The translations under genes were made by a program, and so were the position numbers. A model generated the notes under the pieces. The model made no database searches. It saw nothing but the letters and a program-made list of their open reading frames with translations, and was not told the DNA's origin. From Mastigias papua (taxonomy: Eukaryota > Cnidaria > Scyphozoa > Rhizostomeae > Mastigiidae), in contig OZ025274.1 of assembly GCA_964019165.1 (NCBI GenBank), positions 5,603,868-5,667,867 on the forward strand: a stretch of DNA of 64,000 nucleotides, in the 5' to 3' direction. This document shows positions 1 to 10,889 of the stretch, piece by piece. How positions within the stretch are numbered: position 1 is the stretch's first letter; every line of letters begins with the position of its first letter.

Positions 1-2
1 AA

Positions 3-209
3 GCCGCTATACAACTACCATCTAGCAGTACAGCTCTCTCAGAAGTTTATTTTGTACACCATGTGTTGCTAACGATCGTTGTAGCTCAAGCTGTATGTGA
101 GCGGTCATTCTCAGAGCTAAAATTAAATAGTTGCAATTCAGGGATGGGGAGATTTTACGGGTGGGCAATGAGGAATCAAGACCCCGTACAGATTCTGTTA
201 TCTCCTTAG
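3..209 (+). pseudogene. C-terminal fragment of a hAT-type transposase
   Basis: The frame starting at base 3 is open from the window edge to a TAG at 207-209. Around bases 72-125 it reads TIVVAQAVCERSFSELKL. The block ERSFS-x-LKL preceded by hydrophobic residues is the hallmark of the C-terminal dimerisation region of hAT transposases, especially the zinc-finger-associated hAT proteins of animals. The sequence after it no longer looks like a transposase, and the N-terminal part lies outside the window, so it cannot be said whether the copy is complete. It is most likely a decayed transposon or a gene end derived from one. The assignment rests on this single motif. Confidence 0.5.
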
Positions 210-2220
210 TTTGCCCTTAGTTTTTTAAGGTATTTCAAAATATTGATTGTTTTTCCAAGCCAGGAGAAAGTATGGGTACTAGTTATGTATGAAATGTACT
301 TCTTGTTGTTAGTACTGAAGTTGACTGCTGTGTGCTTTGAATATATGCATTTCTGTTATCTCTGCCTGTTTCACTACACTTCATACATTTTACAGTTGGC
401 TCGTGTTCTAACTTAAGAGCTATGTTAAATATCAAAATGATTGCGTTCAAACCTTTGTTGAGATGTATCACTTTAGATATATTTTCCTGTTTTTAGAACA
501 GAAAGCTATCACAATGCACATTGTTTTAATTTGCAAAAACTCCAAGGACACACTAGGAGGCATTCATGAGTATATTTACCAACACTGGTCTCTGCTAAGC
601 TTCTCTCAGCTCTTGCTTGGTCTCTGTGAAGTCCTCCCTTCTAAAATCTCCAACAATTCAAAGACATTTCTTTTAGATTATAGGCATAAGATGATGATGA
701 TTGAAGGAAAAGAACCACATTTCCATAGTTATCTTTTTGATTTTACCCTTGGATAATTGAAGCATTCCTTTAATTCAAACAAAATATTTGGCTCCTTGCA
801 TGGTTAGCACTGAACCTGAAAAGCCTGGAAAACCTGGAGAACGTAATATTTTTTTGAAAAATCGGTGAAAATATAGAAATGCCAAAGAAAACTGTTGAGA
901 ATGCATACATTTAATCTGCTTTAGAAAGATTTGAATGGGCATTTCAAAAGATATAAGCACAAAATTGACACTAGAAGAAATAGCTGTTTTTGCTGTCTTC
1001 CCGAAAATGGGAACAGAAACTGAAAGAAGAGTACTTGTTTGTCAAGGAGTCTGCATGTGTAACATAATGAAAATGACATTACGGGATGGAATATCCATTC
1101 TACGATTTAAAGTAAAACTGAAACATTTCAAAACCATATAAGCTAGTGGATGCTGAAGGATAATGAAAAAATAGATAGATTTTAGACTTTTAGCTTTAAC
1201 TTTATTTTAACTAAATTATAAGCCTATGGGCTGTTATTAAAGTAGGGAAATACTTGGTTGACATCAGGCAGTCACCTCTCACCATGCTAACCCTGCTAAA
1301 ACATTAGTTACTAGTATTATTATGAACAGAGCCAAAGAAAATATAAGCTTTCAAGCCTGGCACACAGCCATTTGGTGATCTAATTTTCAAGGAGTTAACA
1401 GTATCCTCGCATAAAACACTGTGCATAGTTTTACAGGTGATTTTCACAAATGGCGATGGACAGGCTTTTGTGGAAAAATGCTTTAGTCTTGATAAAACCC
1501 TCTTGCCAAAATATTAAGAATTTGACACTTCAGTCACGCATGTTGATTAAAAATCACCTTTGTCCAGAAAGTCACCAGCACACTCCATAGAAATCAGGGG
1601 CACCCACCCTGTGGGCAAGAGGAGCAGCTGACCCCTATGCTCATCCAGGAGGGAAGGAGAGTAGGAAATGCTCTTTAAATTAGGACCATTTGCATATTTT
1701 TCGTCAGAATTTTCCCTTTAACTAACATCTACCCCCCGTGGGAGCACATACCTCTACAAGCACATACCTGTTGTAATAGAACACTCCCACGATGTGCCCT
1801 CAGTGGGAGCCTTGCCCTCTGACCTAGTCACGTGCAAGCACTCCTGATACAAATATCCTATTAAGAATATAGTATATAAGAATAGAAGTGCTCAAAAATC
1901 GCCAAGATTTAAGAGTATAGACTAGAAAAGAGTATGGTAAATAAGCCCCGAAGTCTTTAAGTTCACTTTTTGAAATATGGGCCAACCTGTGAATACAATT
2001 TCGAATTGTCAGGGAATTTTATTGATTGGCCATAGAAAAGTCAGGGACTTTTTGCATTTTTGCGGTAGCCCTACCTTGGGTGTCCAAATTAGATGATGTG
2101 CACTGTAATTCCACACATATTGTGCAGTCTACTTTGCGTGCTCCTTTGTCCTGTTCTTATCTCAATTGTTGTCTGCTTCTATTGAGGGTATGATATTCAT
2201 TGTTCAAATTGCACGATCCA
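210..2220. other. No recognisable gene
   Basis: This stretch has only short open frames. The longest, 463-756 on the plus strand, resembles no family I know and has no coding signature. Around 1,990-2,060 there are runs such as GTCAGGGAATTTT and GTCAGGGAC of the kind found in old interspersed repeats, but no boundaries can be set. A distant exon of a spliced gene cannot be excluded. Confidence 0.4.
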
Positions 2221-2229
2221 TTGCTCCGG

Positions 2230-2357
2230 CCAATCACAATTGGTCGTAGGGCTAAAGCATGCTTTGTAAGAATCGTTGTACAGGCCCAGAATATATACGA
2301 ACTCTTCTTTCTTCGAAAGGTGGTTTAATCATAGACTAGAATAACTTACTGGTAAGT
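2230..2357 (+). promoter_or_regulatory. Candidate RNA polymerase II promoter with first splice donor
   Basis: A CCAAT box lies at 2,230-2,234 with an inverted ATTGG at 2,239-2,243. TATATA follows at 2,292-2,297, then a pyrimidine-rich stretch and a strong splice donor (ACTG before GTAAGTATAAG) at 2,352. Order and spacing are those of a small TATA promoter with a short non-coding first exon. It could serve the ATP-grasp gene downstream or an unrelated transcript. Each motif is common by chance, so only the combination is of note. Confidence 0.2.
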
Positions 2358-3243
2358 ATAAGTATAATAGATATACAGAGAATAAAAACAAATAAATGTA
2401 TTTATCTGTTGAGGCTATGAGATTGTCTGAAGTGACTATTATCAATGTTGCAAGTTAGACCACGTTAGCATGAACAAAGTTTGACAAAAATTTTCTGTAA
2501 CATGTTTCCATGTGTAAACGGGTAGCAAATTTCCTGTTATATGTGTGGATGTTAACATGGTCAGCGGTACTTGGTAAATTTGTTTCCTGAAGTGCTACTT
2601 CATGCACAACATGAGACATTGATTTTTCCTGGGTGTGTTCGTGCTCATCGCGCAGTGGTGGCAACAGGGGCACAAATGCAAGTTTTTATCAGGGTGTCTC
2701 TCGAAAGCACCGAGTGCCATGAGGAAGAGGGAGAATTCTGCAAAATTGAGCAGCGAGAATGGCCGCAAACAGTCGTTTTGATTCCTCGTCTGAGTCTCTT
2801 ATACAAGAGCTTAGTTGGCATTTTTCTGTTCTTCTGTATATTTAATTTTGACATGGTATTGTTTAGATTTTAAGTTTGTTAACAGAGCAGTATGTAAAGC
2901 AGTCTTTTTTTAATTGTATAGTTTACCATATATAAGGAAAATGAAATGAAATGAGCACAAATTACCTAGGTCTACCTTATACTTCAATCTGCCCTAAAGA
3001 GAGTGTTAAAGCTACTCCAACTTAATTGAGTTTGCTTCTTAGCTTATTTACATTGAGCTGTTTTTAGATACATATTATTATAAATTTATTTACGGTATTT
3101 TTATTATTGTTATTATTATTAGATCATATTTTAACAGGTTGACTTCTTTCAGAAAATTTACATTTCTGCTATCAATGAAGGACCTGCTATACAAACAGTT
3201 ATACAAAACTTAAGAAAATATAACAATAGCAAGAAATCAGTTA
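2358..3243. other. No recognisable gene; short TTA-rich run
   Basis: Overlapping open frames of 60-100 codons on both strands (2,455-2,873) show no known domain. A short (TTA)n-like run lies at about 3,100-3,121. Nothing else stands out. Confidence 0.4.
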
Positions 3244-3248
3244 GAATG

Positions 3249-5102
3249 CAGTGGCGGATCCAGAGGGGGGCTAGGGGGGCTTGAGCCCCAGTCAGATTTC
3301 TAGGTTTAAGAATATAATATTCTTTCACTTTAACAAATCTTCCTATATATAGAGGACACTTTGCAAGTATTGCAGCTCTTTCGGGTCGGCAGAAGTGGCA
3401 ACATGTAGAAAAACAAATGTCAACAGAGCGTCTGTATGTATTTTGCTGACTACCATTGACCGAAATATGTATTAGGTGTCCAATCTTTTGTCAGGATCTC
3501 CATCAAGAGACAATGGATATTCCGAGCCCCCTTGGTCTATGGAATACTCGATTTCACGGGGGCTCAAAGCGTCGTCGAAAAATTTACTGACTGCACGTGA
3601 CGCAGCAAGCCATCCAGTGTCCAATCGTTTGCAAGTATCTTGATCACAAGACAATGAATATTCCGAGCCCCCCTGGTCGGTAAAATGCAATGTGATTTAA
3701 CAGTGTATTCTACGGGCGAGGGGGGCTCGGAATATTGATTGTTTTGTGATCAAGATACTAACAGACGATTGGATACTAAGTGATTTCTGTAGTCACGTGC
3801 AGCCAGTAAATTTCTCATAGACGCTTTGAGCCCCGTTCAAATTGAGTATTCTATAGACCAAGGGGGCTCGGAATATCTTTTGTCTTTGAATCATGGTTTT
3901 ATTGGATATCCGATGCGTCTTTGGGTGCATTCCGGCCAGTAAAATGCACTCGATGATAGAAAAGTGCTAACAGGCATCTAGAACCAGAACCACATACAGG
4001 AGATTTCATGCGAGTTCATCAGATACGTGTTGTTTACTGAAATCAGTGCCATGTTCCTATTTCGAAAGGATCGTTAGATATTTTTGGAGTAACATGTGAA
4101 GGCAGCCGAACGCATTATTGGTGAAGAAAGCTTAAAAGGTAAGCGAATATAGGTAACAGGAATTACGTGCTCAGACTACAACAGTAGTGAGCCATTTGTA
4201 GCGCCGTAGCGCCGTACCCAGCTTTAAACGAATGTATGAGGTGGAATACGTATATAAATATTGCACTTTGTTAAAATGTTAATTTTGATACGTGGGGCTT
4301 CTGGTTAGAGCTATTGTGTCTGCGTTTAGGCAGAATTACTTGGTAACCGCTTGCATCTGTAGGACCCTGTTTGCATTTTGTTGTTGACAGTGAGGGACTC
4401 TCAGGACTAGTTTAGACGTCATTACTTGAGTCGAATCAGTTACTTGTACTTTATCTGAAAAGCCTAAAGTCTGCGAATTGATTTGGTTCGACATAACTGC
4501 ACGGTACATAAATTAAATCTCCATCTTGGATAAGGACTGCCACTTTGTTGTTCTTTGCTTCCTTTTCACTTCAGTGAACCATGCGTAGTGTGTTAACAGA
4601 ATCACCATGTGTCTCAGGAAGTCGATAGCATTGAACACTGTTTACTGTGTAGGCGCGAAAAATACGAGCAAAATAGACCGTTCTTCTAAGGATAATGATG
4701 CCATGATGTGTTTTGCGTCACTGTCACACGATATGTTTCGTTACAGCAAATAAATTGGAGCTTTTAGATCTAGTTGTTCTGTGCGTTCGGTTGATTGAAT
4801 TGGCAATGTACATTTCAAGCCTATTTAGATACAGAATGTTGTAAAAATGATTTGCTATTCTGAATGTTGAGCAGAGAAAAGATAATCAGAACCATCACTT
4901 CAGGTACTGAACATCGTCCAGATATTTTGGTGAATTGTTAGGACAGGGCTGATAAACTTCGTAGCACATAACTGTGATTGATCATCAAATATTTCGCTCT
5001 ATAATTTCATTGCATAAAGCCTACTTCCAAACTGACCACGCCCACCACGCCCACACTCGTGATGTTGAGCCCCTGTCAGGTTTTAGTCTGAATCCGCCAC
5101 TG
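3249..5102. mobile_element. Non-autonomous hAT-like DNA transposon with 5-bp target duplication
   Basis: The left end CAGTGGCGGATCCAGA at 3,249 matches the inverted right end, which ends TCTGAATCCGCCACTG at 5,102; 15 of 16 terminal bases agree. Both ends are flanked directly by GAATG (3,244-3,248 and 5,103-5,107), a 5-bp target site duplication. Termini beginning CAGTGGCG are typical of hAT elements, and 5-bp duplications occur in some hAT groups. No open frame for a transposase is present in the 1,854 bp, so the copy would need an enzyme supplied in trans. GAGCCCC motifs sit just inside both ends. The superfamily is inferred from termini and duplication length only. Confidence 0.7.
3476..3910. 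repeat. Large imperfect inverted repeat inside the DNA transposon
   Basis: The left arm (about 3,476-3,679) and right arm (about 3,719-3,910) are near reverse complements around a spacer of about 40 bp. Each arm itself holds two copies of a module of about 60 bp containing ATATTCCGAGCCCCC and CAATCGTTTG-like sequence, so four copies are arranged two forward and two inverted. A transcript across it could fold into a hairpin of about 200 bp. Arm ends were judged by eye. Confidence 0.6.
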
Positions 5103-5107
5103 GAATG

Positions 5108-6059
5108 TACAGTTAAATCCAAACCTAAAAGCCCATAGAGAGTAGGAGACAAATACTAAAAAGTAAAATTAGCCAAGTTTCGTTTGAATCTGCAGATAGA
5201 GCGTTCTTTCCTCAATTCTACTGATAACGTGTTAAAGGCAAGTGCACCTTGTACAACAAACGACCTTATTCCTGCTTCATTGTTCAACTTAGGTACCACC
5301 AGTTGATTGCCATTTCCTCTCGTGCGAATTCAGTGATCGAAGAGCGTAAAATTAATTGCGGACTGGTTTTGCTTTAGGCAGGAAAGATGCACAGTAATAA
5401 CAGCTAAAAGCTAAGTTAAATCTACAAAATAAAAGTGCATGTTAGCAATTGACCTGCTCTATTAAAGGCCAGATATATTTTTGAACTAGAGGCATCAGTC
5501 AGTCTGCAAGTTTCAGGCCACAGTGATCACTAGGTCCATTGGAGTTTCTCTTTTATACATCAAAGGTTCAACTGTTGTTCTTTATCTAGAAAGGGCGTGC
5601 CTGTATATGCAGAAAAGGTGATTGCCTAAGGTCTGAAGGACGTAGTCCTAATTCCCCCCTTTCTTAGAGATCGTTGGTGCAACCATCTGAGGTAGCAGAG
5701 GAGATGCTAATTCTCATCTCTGGGTGTGCTGCTCTACCCGCACACACCTCTCTCATGTAGCCACTGCCCAGAAACACTAATGTAACAATGGGAGATTTTT
5801 TAACTTATTTATTGTGTTAGTAAATAAAAGTGACAAATTTTGATACCTGAACGCACGACAATGTTACTGAAGCATGGGCCCGTTTAGTGCATTGATAGAT
5901 ATTCTGAATAGATTGAACATTGCATGTTTCAACAAACACTGCCATTGTCACTGCGGTTTGCTGTAGAAGATCTTTGCCCATGCATTGTTCTCTATGTACA
6001 AGTTATGCATAATCTTACTATAGGTATCGCTTGGCCAGGTGCCTTTTGAGAGCGTGGTG
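5108..6059. other. No recognisable gene
   Basis: No open frame of note, no RNA gene and no repeat with clear ends was seen here. The stretch could hold untranslated or promoter sequence for the gene that begins nearby. Confidence 0.35.
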
Positions 6060-6091
6060 TTGACAAGCTAAAGAAGCGCCTTTACGCCATG
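6060..6091 (+). other. Candidate first exon ending in the start codon of the ATP-grasp gene
   Basis: The sequence TTTACGCCATG is followed at once by GTAAGTG, a strong splice donor at 6,092. If this donor joins the acceptor at 8,225, the ATG at 6,089-6,091 becomes codon 1, in frame (phase 0) with THILYIVGSPEDE at the start of the main exon. That gives a typical beta-strand start for an ATP-grasp N-terminal domain. The 5' limit of the exon is unknown; the start given is nominal. Other donors exist upstream (for example 2,352), so this is an inference. Confidence 0.35.
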
Positions 6092-7149
6092 GTAAGTGAA
6101 TGTACATTACTTCCATACCATTTATGCATGTTCAGGGTTGAGAAGCACATGATAGTTTTTTTAACACTACTCAATGGGGGGATTCTGCACCGCTTGTAAA
6201 ATTTAGGCCTTCTAGCAGTGTTACTAAACAATGATTCACTGCAAAGAATACCGTACTCGACTGCCATTTCATCGTTCCTATGGAGAGGGAGGGGAATTTG
6301 GAAAAATCACAGAGTACTCAGCATGACCAGTGTTTTATCCGTAATTACTATGAGTTTCGCTAAATCACTCGGCTCTTCCAGTGGACAGTCATAGGGGGTG
6401 TTTTGTCTAAGTTGAAGTGTTATAGTTGAAGTTTTGTCTAAGCCCACGATAAAAACTTCATGCTTAAAGTAGGTCCTGCTTCAGATCAGTATCTAAGATG
6501 CTGTCAGCAATAGTAGGAACGCATTGCCGAAAAGTGTCATCTGCGCAAGCTCAATTTATCGAAACGCCCAGGGGTACCTAATCAGACGCTACACCCAGTT
6601 CTCCTGTGCCATGCCCAATTCTTTAGAAAAAGTATTTCTATACTCCCCCCTTATCCGGAAGCATAATCTTCGTGACCATCCTGGACTTCGTTCAATCCCT
6701 TAAAGTTGAATGCCTTTTTAAGCAGCACATGAGATCATCGAGTCAGCAGCACGTTAACCCGCAGACATGTGATAGAGGGATCGATGTTTCTTGCAACAGA
6801 AACAGCGCTCTGAAAGCATTCACCATTCCACCATGTGCTTATAACTTTCTTCAGTTGATAGGACCCAAATGGCCATCTTCTTTGCAAGCAGGCAAAGTGG
6901 AATCATCTGAAGTTTTAAGCCTTGGCCAAACACTCTCGACATTTCACGCGACAAACATGTAGAGCGTTGTCGGGTGAAAAGTCGAGAGCCTTTGGCCGAG
7001 GCTTTATACTGCACGAACATTTTGGAATAATCTGTTACATTCCGATTGCGCTTTTTTCGTCTGATAGTCACCAGTCATTAGAGCATGAATGAAGAATTGA
7101 CTGAAAAGTGAACATTAGTATATTACTAGATGCGAGTTCAAACTCACAG

Positions 7150-7467
7150 TCACATGACATACTCAGATAGGGTATTTAGATGGAGCTCAAGGGAAAATTT
7201 TGCGAGACCACACCAGTTCCCTACATGGGTCGTGGTCTAATTGCCTTGCGGTGCGTAGTCTGCGGTTATAGGGGGTTGGGGACAACTGTGTTAGGTATGT
7301 ATTTAATGTATGTATAATTTGTTTTGTAATTACAGTTAGTTTCGTTCATTTAGTTTATTTGTTTAATGTTTAAATGTAATGGTCATGGGGTAGCTAATGA
7401 ATCTTTTTTCCCCAAGGTATAGTCCTGTAACGAGTTTGTATCTATTATACGAATAAATAAAAAAAAA
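7150..7467 (+). mobile_element. Possible 3' end of a non-LTR retrotransposon or processed transcript
   Basis: An AT-rich stretch ends in AATAAATAAAAAAAAA at 7,452-7,467, a polyadenylation signal running straight into an A tract. This is how genomic copies of polyadenylated RNA usually end. No coding remnant and no target duplication was found, and the left boundary is arbitrary. Confidence 0.25.
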
Positions 7468-7553
7468 CTTTTCTACATGAAGCGCGGTTCTAGCGTAATA
7501 TGCTTCATGCTCCCTTGCTGCTGTTGTTTTGAATGGAAACTTCGTAGCTAGAT

Positions 7554-8056
7554 TACCTTAAATTCTCTATTAAGCCCCCCGGGGGCTTATTGATTTCAAG
7601 CACTCTAGAGGGAGGACTTATTGGAGAGGGGGGCTTACAAGAGAGGGAGAGCTAAATAAATTTTTTGAATATTTTTAATAGTATACTGCATATTTGCTGT
7701 TTGAAAATAGAGAACAATGTTCAAATTCATTAGTTTATACATCATAAGTTCCCAGCAGAACAAACAAAATTGAAACATTATGTAGTAACGCTGTTGATAT
7801 AGAACGTTTTTATCTGTAGAAAGTTAATGAATGACTTTGATTCTTCAAAGGTTGGGAACTATTGTTTACTGAGCGTGATCACGCTTAGTGTACTTACTCC
7901 TATGAAGCCTAGTTACGCTTGGTACTATTCAATATTTTATAAGGAGGGGGAGCTTAATAGAGAGGGGGGTTTGATAATTTTTTTAGTCCAGAAAGGGGGG
8001 CTTATTGGAGAGGGAGGGCTTAATTGAGAGGGGAGGTTAAAAAGAGAATTTACGGT
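7554..8056. mobile_element. MITE-like element with G-rich internal repeats
   Basis: TACCTTAAATTCTCT at 7,554-7,568 and AGAGAATTTACGGTA at 8,042-8,056 are inverted copies matching at 14 of 15 bases. Inside, next to both ends, are several copies of a short motif such as GAGAGGGGGGCTTATT (for example near 7,624 and 7,995), with an inverted copy AAGCCCCCC at 7,572. No target duplication is clear and no transposase is encoded, so the superfamily is unknown. The frame 7,827-8,027 lies within it and is not a gene. The element sits in the putative intron of the ATP-grasp gene. Confidence 0.45.
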
Positions 8057-8225
8057 ATTCATTAATTCTCATAACTCTAAATGTCATTTTCAAGACCACT
8101 ATTTGAATTTCCACAATCAATTCCAAGCGATTAAGAGCGCAGATTTTAAGGGCCAGGGCATATGAGTGGCACATTGACAGTATGCCATTACTATTTACAA
8201 TGCTTTCAATCTTTTCTAACTTTAG

Positions 8226-9281
8226 ACTCATATACTCTATATCGTTGGTTCACCTGAAGATGAGGCGAAATTCGAAAACAGTCTAATGTATGCACGACCC
8301 ATTGAGGAATATGAAGATGTAAGCGAGTATAAATTCTCATTTGCTGTTGTCTTTCCTGATGGAAAATGGTGCTTGTCAAAAAGCTTAAAAATCGAAGATA
8401 TCAAACAAGCGGAGGAGGTCCCAATCTTTGAGGCTATCAAATTAATCCTTGCAATGAAACCAGATGTAGTAATATCTGGTATGTATTGCCGGTCAGGCCA
8501 CACATTGTATACAAGTCTAATTGAGATCTTGGGCCTACGGCTAATTGGTCCAACGACAGAAGCAGCTATTGTTACCAGTAATAAGGCCATCACAAGAAGA
8601 ATGCTCACGCATGCCGGCGTTCCAATGCCACCTGGGGTAATATTATCAAGAAATGACGAAGCTCAGTTGCAATCAGTCATTAATGATATCGGGTTTCCTT
8701 GTATTGTAAAATCCCCTTGTATAGAAGATTCAATAGCTACAGTTAAAGTACACAATAGAGAGGAGCTAGCTAACGCGCTTAATGTTTGTTCCACATACAG
8801 TCAGAATATCGTCATTGAGAAGTTCATAAGGGGCCGTGAATTGCGATCTGGCATTATTGAAGATGCAAACGGTAATCTGATCTTTCTACCCGTGATCGAA
8901 TATAACATTTCAGAGGATGAAATTCGAACTCAAGATAAAAAGTTCCCAAGAACTGCCAATGGAGATGTTGATTTGAAGGCAAAGCACTCCAAGGATAAAA
9001 GTTGGTTTCTTGACTCCATGAAGGATCACGCGTTATTGGCTAAAGTAAAGGAATGCTCAGTCATGGCCTTTCGAGTGCTACATTGTCGAGCATATGCCTT
9101 ATTTGATATACGTGCAGACCATGATGGGAACCCTTTTATCCTTGAGGCTAACCTTTACTGCGCTTTCGGCCCTTTTGGCATTATCAATGTAATGGCAAGA
9201 AAGGCCGGACTATCTGGGAAGGACGTTCTGGATTGTGCGATTGGTAGAGCAGTTCGAAATGAAAGCATTTTAAATCAATGA
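8226..9281 (+). CDS. D-Ala-D-Ala-ligase-like ATP-grasp enzyme (main exon)
   Basis: The protein resembles bacterial D-alanine-D-alanine ligases, which join a carboxylate to an amine using ATP. Numbering from the ATG at 8,286 (331 residues): IGPT..VTSNKAITRRML at 87-107 matches the ligase linker with its lysine (K100), GFPCIVKSP at 136-144 is the ATP-binding strand (K142), IEKFIRGREL at 178-187 is the ATP-grasp hinge, and FDIR...FILEAN at 273-289 supplies metal ligands D274, E287 and N289. Twenty further codons lie in frame upstream of this ATG and read like the first beta-strand (ILYIVGS). They begin right after a good splice acceptor (CTAAC, then TTTAG) at 8,225, so I start the exon at 8,226. 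Residues expected for D-Ala recognition are missing, so the substrate is unknown. A role like MysD, the ligase-like enzyme of mycosporine amino acid synthesis, is possible but unproven. No canonical AATAAA was seen soon after the stop. Confidence 0.75.
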   Translation, partial: THILYIVGSPEDEAKFENSLMYARPIEEYEDVSEYKFSFAVVFPDGKWCLSKSLKIEDIKQAEEVPIFEAIKLILAMKPDVVISGMYCRSGHTLYTSLIEILGLRLIGPTTEAAIVTSNKAITRRMLTHAGVPMPPGVILSRNDEAQLQSVINDIGFPCIVKSPCIEDSIATVKVHNREELANALNVCSTYSQNIVIEKFIRGRELRSGIIEDANGNLIFLPVIEYNISEDEIRTQDKKFPRTANGDVDLKAKHSKDKSWFLDSMKDHALLAKVKECSVMAFRVLHCRAYALFDIRADHDGNPFILEANLYCAFGPFGIINVMARKAGLSGKDVLDCAIGRAVRNESILNQ

Positions 9282-9365
9282 GCGCTAGTGCCAGGACACA
9301 AAAAATGACACAAGTTAGAACTAACTAGTAGTGTACGAGTTCTAACGTGTTGCTCTTATATAAAG

Positions 9366-9430
<65 letters not shown>
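9366..9430. repeat. (TA)n microsatellite
   Basis: About 30 uninterrupted TA dinucleotides lie here, followed by a few imperfect TATATA blocks to about 9,448. It is 85 bp past the stop codon of the ATP-grasp gene, probably in its 3' untranslated or flanking region. Confidence 0.95.
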
Positions 9431-9431
<1 letters not shown>

Positions 9432-9549
9432 TATATATACATATATATTACCCCCATACTAAACTAAAATACTCAATTGCGCTTACCAATGTACTAACTA
9501 AATGAATCTAAAATTAGCTAGAACCTAAAACCCAATGTCTAAAGCGAAG

Positions 9550-10010
9550 TTTTGCATTGTTCTTATATAATTTCATCAAAATGTCATCTCACATATGCTA
9601 TCCTGAAGAAGCGTGACTTTAGCAGTTTATTGAAGGATTACACACTCTTGCTTTTCATTGGGTTTTCTGGTAGTGCATTCCATACTGTTAGTTGTACTTA
9701 TGTAGACGGTCGTGTTCCAACGTTTTTGAGCCTATTGTTGACCTTTTAGCATTGATTTATTGGAGCACTTCAGTTGTCTTGAAGTGTTATTTGGAACAAT
9801 GAGATATTGTTAGATACTGTGGAGCTAGTTCAGTCTAACATTTCTAAGTAAGAAGGATAAACTTAATATCTATTCTTGGTGAGACGGGGAGCCAATGCAG
9901 CGATTCCAGAATAGGTTTACCATGATCAAACTCGTTGCTCCTGTTACTACACGCGCAGCACAGTCCTGTACCTTTTGCAATTTTTTTAGCAAAATCTTTT
10001 TATATTAATA
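9550..10010 (+). mobile_element. Degenerate interspersed repeat resembling LINE-associated sequence
   Basis: Around 9,890-9,985 the text GGGAGCCAATGCAGCGATT, followed by a GATC-containing block, GCTCCTGTTACTACACGCGC and CAGTCCTGTACC, resembles a widespread repeat of aquatic animals that I recall as LINE-derived. Upstream text near 9,665-9,685 (TGGTAGTGCATTCCATA) fits the same repeat. No coding frame survives. The match is from memory and could not be searched. Confidence 0.25.
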
Positions 10011-10889
10011 TATCACTGAAATGCTATAACCAACCGATTGCTCTGCAGATTCTCACGACAGTAATGTCATGATGTCTTGCGAGGTGGTAGAGCCAGGCGT
10101 GTTCACTAAACTTTTAGGCTGGCTGAGATCCGAAGTAATGGATGAGTGAGGTCACAACCTTGGTTAAAGATTTGATGCATATACGCAGCCTGTCTCTTTG
10201 CCAAACTGAAATTATCGCAGGTCATACAGGCTCATTCATTCTTGAGAGTGAAATTTCTTGTAGAACGCTGTGGTATTTTAACTGAATAATGATAAAATCT
10301 TATTTAAACCCGTGGACTTGTTCAGGAGCATGGATTTGCAGTTTTGTTATCAAGGACCTGTTTATCTTAATGCAATCAGATCAAAGTATTTACAATGTAA
10401 AAACTATTTTACTAGGAAAAAGGTCAAAAGCAGAGTTAAAAGGTGCGTTCGAAACTCAAGTAGAGTTAGCCCCGCTTCAGGCCTATTATCGTATATTTTA
10501 CAAGCAAAATGCAAATATTTAATATCATTTCCATGTGCGCAACTTGGAATTTTTGAGGACAGGAGTCTAGTCAACAAATGTGGCACACTTAAAACATTCT
10601 AAAGGGAACGTATCTTGAAATCATTTTTTTCAGATTTGGCAATTAAAGAAATCGCACGGGAAGTTTCAGGAATTCGTTACCATTTGTAAAAGATTATAAG
10701 CAAGTATACTCACCAAAGCTGTAATTAACAGTTACCTTTTTTGAAGGATAGGGCAGGGCACTAACCCCCATGACCCAACCCTTAGTTGCTCGGCAGATCC
10801 CCTATATTTGAATTCACATTGTACAAATTTGACACTATTTGGTGCCACGATTTATCAAATTGGCCTTAGGATTGTCGTGATTGAACAGA
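10011..10889. other. No recognisable gene
   Basis: Three overlapping short open frames (10,289-10,602) are present on both strands, without known domains. The stretch separates the unique region from the first decayed satellite monomers. Confidence 0.4.

Larger units (their letters stand above)
6092..8225 (+). other. Putative intron of the ATP-grasp gene
   Basis: The stretch starts GTAAGTG and ends with a branch-point-like CTAAC and TTTAG just before 8,226. It contains no convincing coding sequence, but holds a MITE-like element (7,554-8,056) and a possible LINE 3' tail (7,452-7,467). The acceptor side is well supported because the downstream frame stays open to the AG and is stopped by the TAG of the acceptor itself. 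The donor side is less certain. Confidence 0.35.

Noticed and set aside
463..756. 97-codon open frame on the plus strand
   Set aside because: No recognisable domain, an ordinary chance length for AT-rich DNA, and no splice or promoter context.
2455..2873. Overlapping short open frames on both strands
   Set aside because: Overlap on opposite strands and lack of any motif suggest chance.
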